Shown here: piece after piece, positions 1-11,814 of the stretch
Layout of the letters: the number at the start of each line of letters is the position of its first letter
Numbering within the stretch: position 1 is the first letter of the stretch
Source: Allacma fusca
Taxonomy: Eukaryota > Arthropoda > Collembola > Symphypleona > Sminthuridae
Direction of reading: 5' to 3'
DNA: 64,000 nt
Assembly (NCBI GenBank): GCA_947179485.1
Contig: OX359245.1
Coordinates: 71,845,067 to 71,909,066, forward strand
Notes under the pieces: model-generated
Told to the model about the DNA's origin: nothing
The model's database searches: none
The model's input: the letters and a program-made list of their open reading frames with translations, nothing else
Translations under genes and position numbers: made by a program

Positions 1-275
1 CACGTTTGTGCTCCGACCAGAGCTACTACACAAAATTTTCATGTACATATTTTGAGACCATAAAATATTTAGTACTAGCACTGCACAGCCAGCTATTGCT
101 GGCTTCGAAAGGCTTCATAGCTTGTTGCAGTCGATCATCACATGATTCAGAAATACACCCCCAGTTGTAAATACACTCGTATTACATACTACAAATAAGC
201 CGGGTAGTTAACCTTTAAGGTAATTGGTAATCGCAGGAATTAATAATAGGAGATGTTATCCGATAGCGGATTTCG

Positions 276-969
276 TAGTGCATCGCATGGGTTCAGGTCG
301 CACCCGGGTATTTGGGTTCAGGTTCAGTTTGGGTTCATGTATTTTGGACCCAATAATTTTGGGTCCTTTCTGGGTACAATATTTTATACCCGTCAAATTG
401 GGTACAGGTTCAGGTTCAGGATCAGGTACAGAGAAAAACCAGTTTTGTTTTTACCTGTCAGGACCAGGTGCAACACATAAAAGACCTGAACCTGATCGCA
501 AAAGAACTGACATGTTTGGGTTCATTGATTGAAAGTTAAAGGCCGGAGAATTCAAGCTTCCAAAATGATTTCCATCGCAAAAGCAATACAATGGCAGGAA
601 GTCCCAGGAACCAGTGAACTTTTATTCTTATCCATTTTAAATATATTTTGTACTACAAATACCCAATAATTGTACTTTTAATACAAGATAAAATTTTAAA
701 AAGTTCGGATTCTTAAGTACCCAAACATATTCAGGTCCGGTCCAAAAATACCCGGGTTCAGGTCGTCTTTTGGGTACTTTTTCGGGTTGAGGTACTAATC
801 AGGTGCGGGTACTACAAAAACGCAATTGGGTCAGGTTCAGGATCGAAAAATTTGAACCTGTTAAATGGGTACATTTTCAGGTACAGGTTCACGCTTTTGA
901 GGTACCCAAAGTTTGGGTCCAGGTTCCGGTACAACAGGTTCGACTGTTTTGAACCCATGCGATGCACTA
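276..969. mobile_element. Non-autonomous DNA transposon with GGGTTCAGG subterminal arrays
   Basis: The ends are perfect 20-bp inverted repeats beginning TAGTGCATCGCATGGGTTCA. Inside both ends a degenerate word related to GGGTTCAGG / GGGTACAGG recurs in inverted orientation (about 290-430 and 700-960). The YARNG-like terminus fits hAT elements. The flanking 8-mers (GGATTTCG and GGCCACCC) do not match, so one flank was probably rearranged. There is no coding capacity; short open frames across it are products of the repeated word. Confidence 0.7.
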
Positions 970-1235
970 GGCCACCCACTACTTTCACTACTCAATTTTG
1001 GTAGTTACCTAGATGAGGCGATCTTCACCTACCAGGATGGAAAAGATATTTATCATTTGAGTAAACATTTTTGTTTAGTAGAGATGTTTGTTGCGAGTTT
1101 TTTGAATACATCTAACAGTAGTTTGTGGAGGATTTAAAAAAAAAATAAGCTTCATAGGAGTTTTGACATCAAAAAGTTAAGAAAAGGTTAATTTGATTCT
1201 TAATAGTGGGGGGGACAGCAGTATAGCCTGTCCCC
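970..1235 (+). mobile_element. 3' half of the hAT-like element found whole at 5345-6654
   Basis: This stretch is nearly identical to about 6327-6600 in the complete element, including the run of G followed by ACAGCAGYATAGCCTGTCCC. It starts abruptly near CCCACTACTTTC and ends inside the GTCCC-rich subterminal zone, where it joins an IR pseudogene. No terminal inverted repeat remains on either side. Confidence 0.75.
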
Positions 1236-1626
1236 CAATGGTTGGCTAATAGACACATTCAACTCCATAGGTACGAAACCTTTAAAAAAAGACGTGAATC
1301 CTCTGAAGTTACTGGATCTTCGGCTGGGTCGGGGGTTTCGACGTAAATACGGATCATTTATTGTGGAGAAAAAAATGATTTGGTCTATTTGATGACAATA
1401 CAAGGGTCCTTTCGACTACATTGACTATGTGAATAAATTAAGATCCAGGGTCGACGTCACTAAAATCACGAATGAAAGACGTATTTCAGAAATGCTCATG
1501 TGGAAAAAGAAACGGGCATTGATGGGAACTGAACCGAAAGTTGACGCTTATTTAAAGTACATTCCCAAGCTTTCCCGGAAGCCCAGATGTTACAAAGGAC
1601 TCGAGAAATTTAATCTTATAGTAGTA
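1236..1626 (+). pseudogene. Truncated ionotropic-receptor pseudogene (relic of the 3366 gene type)
   Basis: Positions 1236-1392 match about 3980-4135 of the intact IR gene, and 1393-1617 match about 4670-4905. Roughly 530 bp are missing between the two blocks, which removes the first two membrane segments. The remaining C-terminal piece is still open (it contains ALMGTEPKVDAYLKYIPKLS) but stops where homology ends near 1617. An hAT element sits immediately downstream, with its target duplication at 1627-1634. Confidence 0.85.
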
Positions 1627-1634
1627 GTATAGTT

Positions 1635-2546
1635 CATACTTGCAGCCGTTCAGTTCATAAAGTGGTGAACTGAACTGAACTAGCCCTTATTCTTATTGTT
1701 TTTGAATGAACTTGAACGAACTAGCTAAATGCAAACTTTTGATTGAATGAATTTGAATTGAATTCAGAAGAACTTATATTGAATGTGAACGAACGTTTAT
1801 CATACGTTCAAGTGACGCAAATTGAACTGAATTAAACTTAAGAGTCCGGGTTTGAATATAAGTTCATATAATCATGAACACAAAACGAATATTATACAAG
1901 ATATCTCTAAATTGCATGAAATTTGTTTTTGTAATCTTAAAAGATAGCACCCAGGTTTTTGATAATACATTTCAATGACATTAAATTACAAATCAATCAA
2001 ATTGCTTACATGTAAACAGATTTTTACATTCAAGAACGAGTATTCAGCACATTTTGGCCCAAGTTGCATGAATTAAAAAGCCCAATAATTGTAAGCATAG
2101 TTATATGATTTATTAATTTGGAAGCACTTGGTTTTTTTACATTAATTGTTTATCAGAAAGCTCAAATTCAATGCTGCTCTCAAAACACCGGAGTTTTGAA
2201 AGCAGTTATTTAATCAGTCATTTAGCAAAACAATCTTGCTTCAGCCAAAGCTCCAAACTATAAAAATAAAAATAAATGTCACTTAAATATATCGTAATTT
2301 ACACGCTAATGACAGATAAAGTGAACTGAACTGAACGACCGAAAAGTATATAATGAATTGAATTGAACTTTGAAAAAATACTGCAAGAATTAACTGAACT
2401 GAACGTAACGACTGGAAAATACGCAATGAATTGAACTGAACTAGGACAGGATTTTAACAAAGGGAACTGAACTTAACTGAACGGAACGAAAAATTTTGGG
2501 ATGTGAATGGAACTGAATTTGAATTTGGACCAAAACTGCAAGTATG
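1635..2546. mobile_element. hAT-like MITE with TGAACTGAAC subterminal arrays, 8-bp TSD
   Basis: The terminal inverted repeat is CATACTTGCAG (11 bp, exact). An exact 8-bp target duplication GTATAGTT lies at 1627-1634 and 2547-2554. Degenerate TGAACTGAAC words fill about 1650-1860 and, inverted, about 2320-2510. The AT-rich core has no transposase. Confidence 0.92.
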
Positions 2547-3365
2547 GTATAGTTAGTTACTTTACACAAATGCCTGACATAAATATGGAAATTCCTAGAA
2601 TTCATTACCCGGGCTTTTTTCATTAACCATGCTGCTACAATTTCTCCTTTCAGAGACACAGTAAAGAGCATGACATTGTAAGAAAATCATTTTCATATTC
2701 TTGTGGTTTCACTTAATAATTTTCGGCATTTGCGAACACCTTCCGGTTAGAGGGTTACGGGTATGAGCCTCCCCGGAAACTGATTTTGTGTAAACTGGCT
2801 TAGTTTAAATAAGATAAGAAATATCCACCTTGAAAAACTGTCGTTGCTCAAGTCAGAATTATTTGTAAAAAAAGTAAATCCTTTTATTTATTTTCCGTAC
2901 AAATTTGAAACTTGTACCTTATATTAATTTCATTTAATTAAAACTAAAAACGACCCACTTTTGAAACCATTATTAGTCATTTAAATTCCATGCGTGTAAT
3001 ATTATCTTAAAGTAATATGTATATGGGTTTTATTTATGCCAAAATTAATTTGTTTAAAAACAATAACGTCTACGATCTCCGAATGCGTGTACTGGCTCAT
3101 GTTATCAGTAAAACTCCAAAAATTAACTTCACACGAAAACCCAAGCGATCGACATGCGTCACATTTGCTCCCGTGTGCGTGCTAATCCAAGTAAAGTATA
3201 TCTACATCAAGAGCCAATTACTTTCTTATGATTAAAAAACACTGGAGAATGTTCCCACAATTTTGAAGGACTACGTACTGGTGACTGGTCTCATCAGTAT
3301 TATTTACACCCGTTCCGTTAACAGGGCAAATCTCTTCCTTAAGTCAAAACGTACATAAAATTTGA

Positions 3366-5312
3366 ATGAGTGTCAGAGCAGCATTCCTTTTCCTTTTTCA
3401 TTCCTATTTAATTTCCTTTTCTTCCACTAATTCCTCCCGTTCCAAATCTTTGCTGACTTTTCTCAGTGAGTTAGAAAATATCGAAATTATCTATCACGAA
3501 AGGGACCCCCGAATGTTTTCAAAATCCCTGTGCAACGTACTATTTATGGCGAACAGGCCCACAATATTAAAACCCTTGGTGAGTACTACTTTCTTTGGTG
3601 AGAATCTACCCAGCAGTCACAAACTGACTGGCCGAATTCACATAACTTGGCTTTCACAAAATGCAAATGGCTTATTGATTTATCCCCCATTTTACTTAAC
3701 AAGAACATTTCGTTTCAACCAAGAGAAGGACAGTGTAATGTTACTCCAACTGTCAGAATCCCCATTTAAAAGGAAACAGCTTCGCTTCGACGCGGACAAT
3801 ATCATGCCTAATTTCCAATATCTTCCGGACATTAATATCATCTTTGAGGTGACAAAATTGGGACATGATTACAAAGTGATGGAATTGTATTCCTTGGGAA
3901 AACTTTGTCAGAACCGAGTCACGTTTTGCCTCCATAGGAAGCCAAATTATCACCAACTTTTTGATCGACAGTATTCCTTCAATGGCTGGCCAATCGACAC
4001 ATTCAATTCCATGGGTACGAAACCTTTAGAAACAGATGTGGAACCTCTGACGTTACTGGATCTTCGACTGGGTCGGGGGTTCCGGTGTAAATACATATTG
4101 TATGTTGTGGAGAAAAAAATGATTTTGGAAATGACCAGGTCTCTAAATGTATCATCAGTTGTTCAGTATAATAAAGCAAATAACTTTAGTCTTCCCTCGT
4201 TTAATCCTTATAAGTACATGATAGGTGCATTTGTATACAGTCTTGTGAGCACCTTCCGAGTAAATGACTACCCACATTTGTTTTTGTACTGTTCCAATTC
4301 CACGACGACAGTTCATACGAATTTACTTGCAATTTTCTACCCTTTTGAGGTGCTGGTGTGGACATTCATGGTTTTGTCGATGTTGGGTTTATCAATGCTA
4401 ATGTGGAAAATTCACGGAAGATCCTTTGTAACCTGTGTCTTATTTGTCACAAACACTCTAGTGGCTCAAGGCTGTGGGATATCCAGTCGGAAGTTGGCCT
4501 GGTATTTTCTATGGAGCTTCATGTCTGTTGTAATCACTGTCCACTACACCTCACACATTGAGAGTTTGCTGATCTCACCTGCGAAAGAAAAACATATTGA
4601 GACCTTCAAGGAGCTCTCCGAAGCCAAATACAGACTTATTGTGACGCAAAGGGACACATTGTTCCCTTTGATGATAAACAAGGGTCCTTTCGACTACATT
4701 GACTATATGAATAAATTAAGATCCAGGGTCGACGTCAGTAAAATCGAGAATGACAAAACTATTTCAGAAATGCTCATATGGAAACGGAAACGGGCATTAA
4801 TGGGAACTGAACCGAAAGTTGACGCTTATTTAAAGTACATTCCCAAGCTTTCCCGGAAGACCAGATGTTACAAAGGACTCGAGAAATTTAACCTGTTTCC
4901 CATGTATTGGGCGGCCACTGCCCCAATGCAAACAGGTTTGGTAAAGTCTCTACAACAGTTCATAGAAACGGGGATGTTTAGTATATTCGACAGCATCTGG
5001 AAGGACCAGTCTCGAAATAGGTACGATGAGAAGTTAAAATCCGACTATGGGGGAAGTTCAGATAAAATTCCCAAGGAAAGAAACCAACCCCTGTTTTTGC
5101 TAACTTGGAATAATCCCCAGGGGCCTGCTTTGTTTATGTTCCTGCGGATGGGGATTACTTTGGGAATGTTTTGGTTTATTGTGGAGTGTCTACAGTCCTA
5201 TATGGATACTAGGAGAGTGTTTCATATGCATGTGTACAAAGTACATTTAAGTTTGACTAAGAATATTAGGAGGTTGCGTACGCGTACAGCTGATATGTTT
5301 GGAAGAAAATAA
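3366..5312 (+). CDS. Divergent ionotropic receptor (IR/iGluR-like), copy A
   Basis: Single-exon gene of 648 codons. The product is expected to be a ligand-gated cation channel of the chemosensory ionotropic-receptor type, in the plasma membrane of sensory neurons. An N-terminal hydrophobic stretch (residues about 5-20) looks like a signal peptide. A long extracellular ligand-binding half follows. Three membrane segments lie near residues 318-345 (IFYPFEVLVWTFMVLSMLGL), 376-400 (LAWYFLWSFMSVVITVHYTS) and 586-610, with a short pore-loop region (about 355-375) before the second. The usual SYTANLAAFLT-type motif after the pore is reduced to VHYTSHIESLL, so it is a divergent member. The ATG at 3366 is shared with the copies at 52067 and 32454. 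About 130 bp upstream are conserved in all three copies and may hold the promoter and 5' UTR. The IR family call is from architecture; the ligand is unknown. Confidence 0.85.
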   Translation: MSVRAAFLFLFHSYLISFSSTNSSRSKSLLTFLSELENIEIIYHERDPRMFSKSLCNVLFMANRPTILKPLVSTTFFGENLPSSHKLTGRIHITWLSQNANGLLIYPPFYLTRTFRFNQEKDSVMLLQLSESPFKRKQLRFDADNIMPNFQYLPDINIIFEVTKLGHDYKVMELYSLGKLCQNRVTFCLHRKPNYHQLFDRQYSFNGWPIDTFNSMGTKPLETDVEPLTLLDLRLGRGFRCKYILYVVEKKMILEMTRSLNVSSVVQYNKANNFSLPSFNPYKYMIGAFVYSLVSTFRVNDYPHLFLYCSNSTTTVHTNLLAIFYPFEVLVWTFMVLSMLGLSMLMWKIHGRSFVTCVLFVTNTLVAQGCGISSRKLAWYFLWSFMSVVITVHYTSHIESLLISPAKEKHIETFKELSEAKYRLIVTQRDTLFPLMINKGPFDYIDYMNKLRSRVDVSKIENDKTISEMLIWKRKRALMGTEPKVDAYLKYIPKLSRKTRCYKGLEKFNLFPMYWAATAPMQTGLVKSLQQFIETGMFSIFDSIWKDQSRNRYDEKLKSDYGGSSDKIPKERNQPLFLLTWNNPQGPALFMFLRMGITLGMFWFIVECLQSYMDTRRVFHMHVYKVHLSLTKNIRRLRTRTADMFGRK

Positions 5313-5344
5313 AATATTTAAAAAGTACATTGTTTGATTTTATA

Positions 5345-6654
5345 CAGGCACTCCGGAACGTTTTTTTGCTATTGGTCACATGTATGTACATATGTATAGC
5401 ATTACACAGTATTTTTCGTTAGTTTGCTCATATAAGCATGCAAAATATAGGACTTTTAATTTTTGATCCAAATTTTTGTTTAAAAGAACAAGTTTTTATA
5501 GGAGACACCAGCTAAATCTCATATATTGGAAACATTTTCTTACACACACTAAATACTACCAAAATTTTACTGCTTTCAAATAGTGGTATCAAAGAATCAT
5601 TGAACTGATTGGCGATATATTCCCGGGAATGGTTCAATCTGTTCTTTCATTTTTGGTCTGACATGGTCCAAGTGTAGAACCATTCCTCTAGATCCGTTCC
5701 ACAATTTTCGTCCAAGGAACATTCTCCAGTAGATTTACTGGTTTAGAAGTTCATGGCCTTTTCCATCCGTTGGAACAGACCAAATTTTGTGTCGGTGAAT
5801 TTTTTGATTTAAATGTTTCACCAAACAACAATATTTCATGTTAATTATTAATATCCTGAAATAAACTCCTTGGGCGACGTTGTAATACTCAGTTGCCATC
5901 TTTTCAATAATATTGGCGCGCTAAAACCTATTGAGTTAATAAATTCCTCCTAGCAAATTTTCCGTTAAACTCGTATACAGGAATGGTATTATCTGTCTGG
6001 TCCGACATTTTGGAACACAATTATTGGTCTGGCATGAATTTGGAACGAAATTCAAAGCAAAGTTTCAAATTGTTCAAACTTTTGATCCAGGTCAAGATTT
6101 TGGCCTGGATCAATCTGGCAAGGGGAGGTCAACATGTTCGGCATACGTAGCGGGGAATTATATTCCAAATTTAGTAATAGTAAAGAATGTTGGATAGAAA
6201 AATATCTTTTAATTTTTTAATGGGCTGCGTTGCGTTGATTACCTAAGTTACTATTTGAATAATCACATTATCAAGGATGAAAACGGTAGCCTTAAAAAAT
6301 CTAATTCGGACTGCAGTATGACCCACTACTTTCATTACTCAATTTTGGTAGTTACCTAGATGAGCCGATCTTCACATGCATGCATACACCAGGATGGAAA
6401 AGATATTTATCATTTGAGTAAACATTTTTGTCTAGAAGAGATAGTTTGTTGCGAGTTTTTTAAAAACAACTATCTGCAGTTTGTGGAGGATTTTTTAAAA
6501 AATTGAATCTTCATAGGAGTTTTGACATCAAAAAGTTAAGAAAAGGTTAATTTGATTCTTAAAAGTGGGGGGGACAGCAGCATAGCCTGTCCCTCCCTGA
6601 CCTTTTTTGGGAGGGACAATGTCCCTCCTGTCCCCCCTTATTCCGGAGTGCCTG
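5345..6654. mobile_element. hAT-like element, TIR CAGGCACTCCGGAA, TSD ATTTTATA
   Basis: The terminal inverted repeats of 14 bp are exact. The exact 8-bp target duplication ATTTTATA lies at 5337-5344 and 6655-6662. It inserted just downstream of IR copy A; arm B has no element there. No transposase frame is visible. Its two halves also occur separately at 8751-9761 (5' core) and 970-1235 (3' part). Confidence 0.93.
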
Positions 6655-6763
6655 ATTTTATATAAACCTTGATGATTGTTCTTGCCCTTCTTCATTGTTC
6701 AACTTCGCCAGGGTAGGGTAGTATTTGATTCTTGAGTGGGAGCCACGCCTAGATTTTTGAGTA

Positions 6764-7564
6764 CAGTCGACTTTCTTTATAACGACATCAATAAATCTCC
6801 CCAAAAGTGACGTTATAAGGGAACGACGTTATAGAGGCATATAAAATAAATAACGGTTTAATTGTAAATTTTTCGTTTTTAGTTAAATTGGACTCATGTA
6901 TCGTTTCATTGCGGACATATAGCACATACTATATGTCTATGCAGAATGGGAATAAAAATAGTTAATATTAACTAATAAATAATCATATTTTTCAAAGTTT
7001 GCAAAGCCACAAACACCGTAGAATAAAGCATTTTCTAAATCTCAATAAGACACTTGTCAGATCATTTACAAAGTTTTCAAACAGTGAAAAATGTAATTCC
7101 GTTAAAACTATGAATATCAGTTCTTTACTGGATGAGAAAATGAATCTAAAAGCTTGGAAATTTGGAGTTCCTGGATGGGACTCAATGTCGTTAACCACGC
7201 TTACACATATTTACAAAAATACGTTCCTTCCAGTCTTTTACAACGTCGCTTTATAATAAGCCAATGCAATTTTAGTGAAATTAAAGCGTAAAAAACTTAA
7301 ATGCGTAAAATGCGTAAAGCGTAAAATGACTGCACCAGTATGTTATTTAGCTAGGTTTGACGCTTCGTAACTTCAACATGACGTTATAAGGGTACGTTTT
7401 TCACCTTACGGATATAAAAAAGCGACTTTATAAAGGAACTGACGTTACAACGAGTGACGCTATAAAGGTAGAAATTATCATATAATGTAGCTTGGGAGGA
7501 ACCCAGGATGACTTTATAGGGAGAGTGACTTTATAGGGAGAGACACTATAAGGAGAGTCGACTG
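6764..7564. mobile_element. pogo/Tc1-mariner-like MITE, TA target duplication
   Basis: Inverted ends CAGTCGACTTTC... and ...GGAGAGTCGACTG are flanked by TA on both sides (6762-6763 and 7565-7566). Subterminal copies of a TTATAACG / TTATAGGG word recur inside both ends. Arm B has a single TA with continuous flanking sequence at the equivalent place, an empty site. An open frame at 6999-7256 matches nothing I recognise and is probably chance. Confidence 0.9.
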
Positions 7565-8009
7565 TACTGTTTTATATCCCATCAATTATTATGTGCCAGT
7601 ATCGACTATTGACCTCCACTTCTTAACCGATCGTCATGTACGTGACGTTAGGGGTACTGTGATACAAGGGTTGGTAATGGTTCGTGCTGCATAAATAATT
7701 TTGGTGTAATCTGAATTAAATTATTGCATGAGTTAGGGTTGGTTTTATTTTATTTTTTGTAATCTTCTGGTGCTAATTGTGAGTATATCTCTGAGTAATA
7801 ATTAGTTTGGTAAAAGTACTCATTTTGGACAAGTTAGTACATTCTGAATCGCAAAGCTTCTTGTATTGCTATTGTTGAAAAGGAATCGATCTTATGTGTA
7901 CAATTTTCTTGCAAAATCGAAGGGTTTAATTTGTTCCCGTTTAACATTATAATTTAAATAATTGCTGTTGCCATTTTCTTTACTCGATAACAACAATAAC
8001 TCAGTTCCG

Positions 8010-8330
8010 CCCATGAGCGTGCCCAACTTCAAGGCACATGCCCGATTCCGGAAACTGTTTTTGCCAATTCAGTCAAAGGCCTCTGCCTATATACTGCGTG
8101 CCCAACTTGAAGGCACATGATGGATTTCGAATAATACTTTTTTCCAATCTGGCCAAAGGCATCTGCCCAAATAGGTGCCCGAACTGAGATCCGTGCATAC
8201 TTTACAAAATGTTAGTCCCCATACAAGTGCCTAACTTCGAGGTACGTGCCCTTTTTGAAAACATTCATCCAGTTGTAGCTGTCTAACTCCAAATCATATG
8301 CCTACCTAAAGTAGATTTTGATTCATGCAT
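8010..8330 (+). repeat. Degenerate tandem repeat, about 80-bp unit
   Basis: Four decayed units begin GTGCCCAACTTCAAGGCACA (about 8013), GTGCCCAACTTGAAGGCACA (about 8098), a GTGCCCGAACTGAG form (about 8175) and GTGCCTAACTTCGAGGTACG (about 8226). The first two also share a CTGGCCAAAGGC / CAGTCAAAGGC block followed by CTCTGCC / ATCTGCC. The same array is present in arm B (about 49610-49800, reversed), so it predates the duplication. Confidence 0.65.
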
Positions 8331-8750
8331 ACTTTGGACATTTTTCCACCTTCTCTTGTGGAAAGAGAACTTAAATAATATGATGCTTTATAAAATTAAA
8401 ATACGGACATGTTTCAAAGCAATATTAATTATTCAAAATATCAATCACTTGGAAGCAATATTTTACTTCCCTAATGATTGGCTTCAAGCTAGGACGTTTT
8501 TGATAATTATACTTGACTGAATTTTCAGTACTTAAGATTGTTCGTGCTTTAGTGAACATTTACACAATGCATTAAAAATATTACAAACGTGTAACTTGAA
8601 ACCCTCGATAAGGACGACGGTTTCCACGCGTTATTGAAGCAGCATTTATAGGAATGGAAGTTACTAACAAAGATTGGCTAGACAACTAAATGTTTCATTT
8701 ATTATATCTCCTGATGAAACAGGAAACAATGAATGATAGACGGCAGGTCA

Positions 8751-9761
8751 TATGTACATATGTATAGGGTTACACATTATTTTTCGTTAGTTAGCTCATA
8801 TAAGCATGCAAAATATAGAACTTTTTGCTCCAAATTTTTTTAAAAGAACAAGTTTTTATAGAAGACACCAACTAAATCTCATATATTAGAAACATTTTCT
8901 TACACACACTAAATACTATCAAAATTTTACTGATTTCAAATAGTGGTATCAAAGAATCATTGAACTGATTCGCGATCTATTTTTGGGAATGGTTTAACCT
9001 GTTCTTTGATTTTTGGTCTAAAATGGTCTAAGTGTAGAACCATTCCTCTAGATCTGTTCCATAATTTTCGTCCAATTAACATTTTCCAGTAGATTTACTG
9101 GTTTAGAAGTGCATGGCCTTTTCTATCCGTTGGAACAGACCAAATTTTGTGTCGGTGAATTTGTTGATGTAAATGTTTCACCAAACAAAAATATTTGATG
9201 TTAATTATTAATATCCTGAAATAAACTCCTTGGGTGACGTTTTAATACTCAGTTTTACTATTTTCAATTAAATTGGCGCCCTAAAACCTATTGAGTTTAT
9301 AAATTTCTCCTAGCAAATTTTCCGTTAAGCTCGTAATACAGGAATGGTATTATATGTCTGGTCCGACATTTTGGAACAGATTTATTGGTCTGGCATGAAT
9401 TTAGAACGAAATTCAAAGCAAAAGTTTCTAATTGTTCAAACGTTTGATCCAGGTCAAGATTTTGACCTGGATCAATCTGGCAAAGGGAGGTAAATATGTT
9501 CGGCATACGTAGCGGAAAATAATACCCCAAATTTAGTAATAGTAAAGAATGTTGGATAGAAAAATATCCTCTAATTTGTTGATGGGCTGCGTTGCGTTGA
9601 ATACCTAAGTTACTATTTAAATAATCACGCTATCACACAATTTCAACTCTGAATGAAAGTATTGCAATACTGGCATAAAATCGTTTGAATAAGCTCAAAA
9701 TCATTATCAAGGATGAAAACTGTAGCTTTAAAAAATCTAATTCGGGCTGCAGTTTGACCCA
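8751..9761 (+). mobile_element. 5' core of the 5345-6654 hAT-like element, without ends
   Basis: This matches about 5380-6325 of the complete element with scattered substitutions and small indels. It lacks the first 35 bp including the TIR, starts exactly where duplication arm A stops, and ends at GACCCACTA, the point where the orphan 3' half at 970-1235 begins. A 99-bp imperfect inverted repeat follows directly. Confidence 0.85.
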
Positions 9762-9860
9762 CTAAGCGGATCAAGCCACCACAGGACGGAAGGTGGTGGA
9801 TAACCCCCATTTCCCAATAACACCGCAACACCGACGAAGCCTAGTGGTTTGATCCGCCAG
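9762..9860. repeat. Short imperfect inverted repeat
   Basis: CTAAGCGGATCAAGCCAC at the left pairs with GTGGTTTGATCCGCCAG at the right, with a loop of about 60 bp. It may be a tiny MITE or the breakpoint sequence that split the adjacent hAT-like fragment. I considered a tRNA-like fold and found none. Confidence 0.5.
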
Positions 9861-10140
9861 TATTAAAATTCTATTGCCGAAATAGTTTTTTTCTAATAGA
9901 ATATTGTTTAAATGACCTTTGCTTCTGAAATACAACTCCGTATGATTATAATCTAACATTACAGAACTTTTTTATGTATACAATTTGTAATTTGTACTCG
10001 CAAACCTATAAAGCGCGTTTAGGAGAGAGAGAGTGAAGTTTTAAAAATGTCCCCTCATCGTCAAATTCTAGTATTAAAAAAGCCAGTAGCCTTATTAAAG
10101 CTTGTCTAATTGCAACAATTTACAAAACTTCTTTAAAACA

Positions 10141-10300
10141 CAATTACTTTTGTATGTACCTTTACCGACCTTGATATTTTCTTTAGACTTATCCCTCGAA
10201 AAAGCAACATACAGTTGTATCTGTGAAAATTAATGCCAACTTTACAAACACTTTGTCCCCGACATTTATTAAGTTAGTCTTTGCAAAGCATACTCTAATA
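10141..10300 (-). pseudogene. Helitron helicase C-terminus relic
   Basis: On the minus strand one frame reads NKCRGQSVCKVGIN. This resembles the helicase motif before the last conserved block (typically INKSQGQ...VGI). After a frameshift it continues as QLYVAFSRDKSKENIKV, matching the terminal PIF1-type helicase motif QLYVALSR of Helitron Rep-helicases. An in-frame stop and the frame change show it is dead. It fits the Helitron ends nearby. Confidence 0.72.
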
Positions 10301-10671
10301 AGAAACTGTCTCTTCTCTCACCCTTTATGGTAATATAAATGTAGCCCGTGACATTATCACCGCCCTTGCTACTACTTGCTAAGCAATATAACCTTTAAGG
10401 TAATTTGTATCCACGAACCTATAAAGCGCGTTTAGGAGAGGGAGGGAAGTTTTGAAATTATCGCCCCATCACGCGCCACGCGCGTTTTATATTTTAGAGA
10501 TTTTGAAGTCAACAACCAGTGAGAAGAAAAAGTATTTTGTACTTAGTTTTTTAAAGGCTTGTAAGTACAACAGTATTTACTTACTGTCAGGGCTATGAAA
10601 AATGTATTTTAATTGAAGTATTGGGCTCAAAATACTCTTCACCGTCATGATTATGACTTTGAAACTGTGTA

Positions 10672-10866
10672 TCCTTATTATTAACGAGCACTACCTGTCC
10701 GCTTATTTAAAGCGCTACTTTTAATATAAGCGCGCACGATTTAGGCATACTACAAGTCTCTACGACAGGGTTTGATTCGTAAACCGTTTGGCTTTTAACT
10801 TCTACAATCAATCAAACTACCACCTCTTCAAGTAATCGTCCCTGTGAAGCACAGGGCTTTTACTAG
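10672..10866 (+). mobile_element. Short non-autonomous Helitron
   Basis: The 5' end begins TCCTTATTATTAACGAGCAC after an A. The 3' end carries the stem CCCTGTGAAGCACAGGG, then CTTTTA and a terminal CTAG. This hairpin plus CTRR end is diagnostic of Helitrons. A close relative lies at 34773-34963 and shares the internal block GCGCGCACGATxTAxGCATAC. Confidence 0.85.
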
Positions 10867-11699
10867 GAGTGTATATGATGGGTAATATCTGAGAGAATCT
10901 TGTTCCACTTTAACAATAGAATAAAATATGTTGGAATGAATTCTTTTCAGTACATTAAACTCAAGTCTGTTGATATTTAGTGTTTAAGATATACATTATG
11001 CCGAAGACAGGCTCTATTTAATTGCCAGACTCGAACTCCTTCCAATAGGAAAAAAAGCTTGCAAAATTTAGGCATACAATAATTCTACACGACAGGGTTT
11101 GATTTGTAAGTCGTTTAGCTTTTTAGAAAGTCAAACTTTATTATAACTAAGTATGTACATCCATTTGATCCGTCCGCTCGTCACCCAAAAGTTTGTGAGT
11201 TCGAGATCTCCTACAATATGTAACGTATAAACTTTGTAGTACTCCTAAAAAGTAGGAAATTAACTATAGTTGTGCCTTTTCGTATTTTTAGCACAATTAA
11301 ATTTGTTGCAATACCGAAATTAATTAAAATTTTAATAATAATTGCTTTGTACTGCATGCAATCGGTATGTACACTATACTCCAGCACTTAAATGACTAAA
11401 TGTAATAATGCAAGAACTACGAAAATTAACATTAACATTAGTGATGACGCTTGCATTTCTACAACGACTCAATTGTGTTGTCGATATCGGCTATATCGAA
11501 TATCCAGCTCGGATATTTATGCACAAGAGATATCTGTCAGAAGATAACTACATAAATGTATTATATTCATTGTCAATTATTCTTTGTGGACTCCATAAAT
11601 AAAATGTAATACGATTTTCATACGAGACCCTTTAACAACCCACATTTCCTCGCAACAATTCATTACAAACTCGGCCAGTTTCAAAAGTTTCACTTTCCT

Positions 11700-11814
11700 G
11701 CACCAGGAAAGGCAGTTTGCTTAAATTCGTGCAGCGCAAAGATTTACATTTCTACACTCAAACTACCACCTCTCCTCCTAGTAATTCCCCCTGGGAGCAC
11801 AGGTCTTTTACTAG
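11700..11814 (+). mobile_element. Helitron 3' end, decayed hairpin
   Basis: The block CAAACTACCACCTCTCC, a decayed CCCCTGGGAGCACAGG stem and TCTTTTACTAG match the 3' ends at 10866 and 34963. CTAG at 11811-11814 is followed by T, as expected for A^T insertion. The left limit is uncertain. Confidence 0.7.

Larger units (their letters stand above)
2555..8750 (+). repeat. Segmental duplication arm A (inverted partner at 49181-52885)
   Basis: Read forward, this arm matches the reverse complement of 49181-52885 almost throughout: about 800 bp upstream of the IR gene, the whole IR gene, and about 1.2 kb downstream ending at CGGCAGGTCA. Arm A carries two insertions absent from arm B, an hAT-like element at 5345-6654 and a pogo-like MITE at 6764-7564. 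Arm B keeps both sites empty. Confidence 0.88.

Noticed and set aside
224-532. Open frames through the GGGTTCAGG array
   Set aside because: Composition follows the repeated word of the MITE at 276-969, not a protein.
9762-9860. Possible tRNA
   Set aside because: The GGTTTGATCC-like box is part of an inverted repeat; no cloverleaf or A box is found.
11160-11215. GAGTTCGAGATCTCC as a tRNA-type B box
   Set aside because: Only the B-box-like word is present; the rest of a tRNA or SINE head cannot be recognised.
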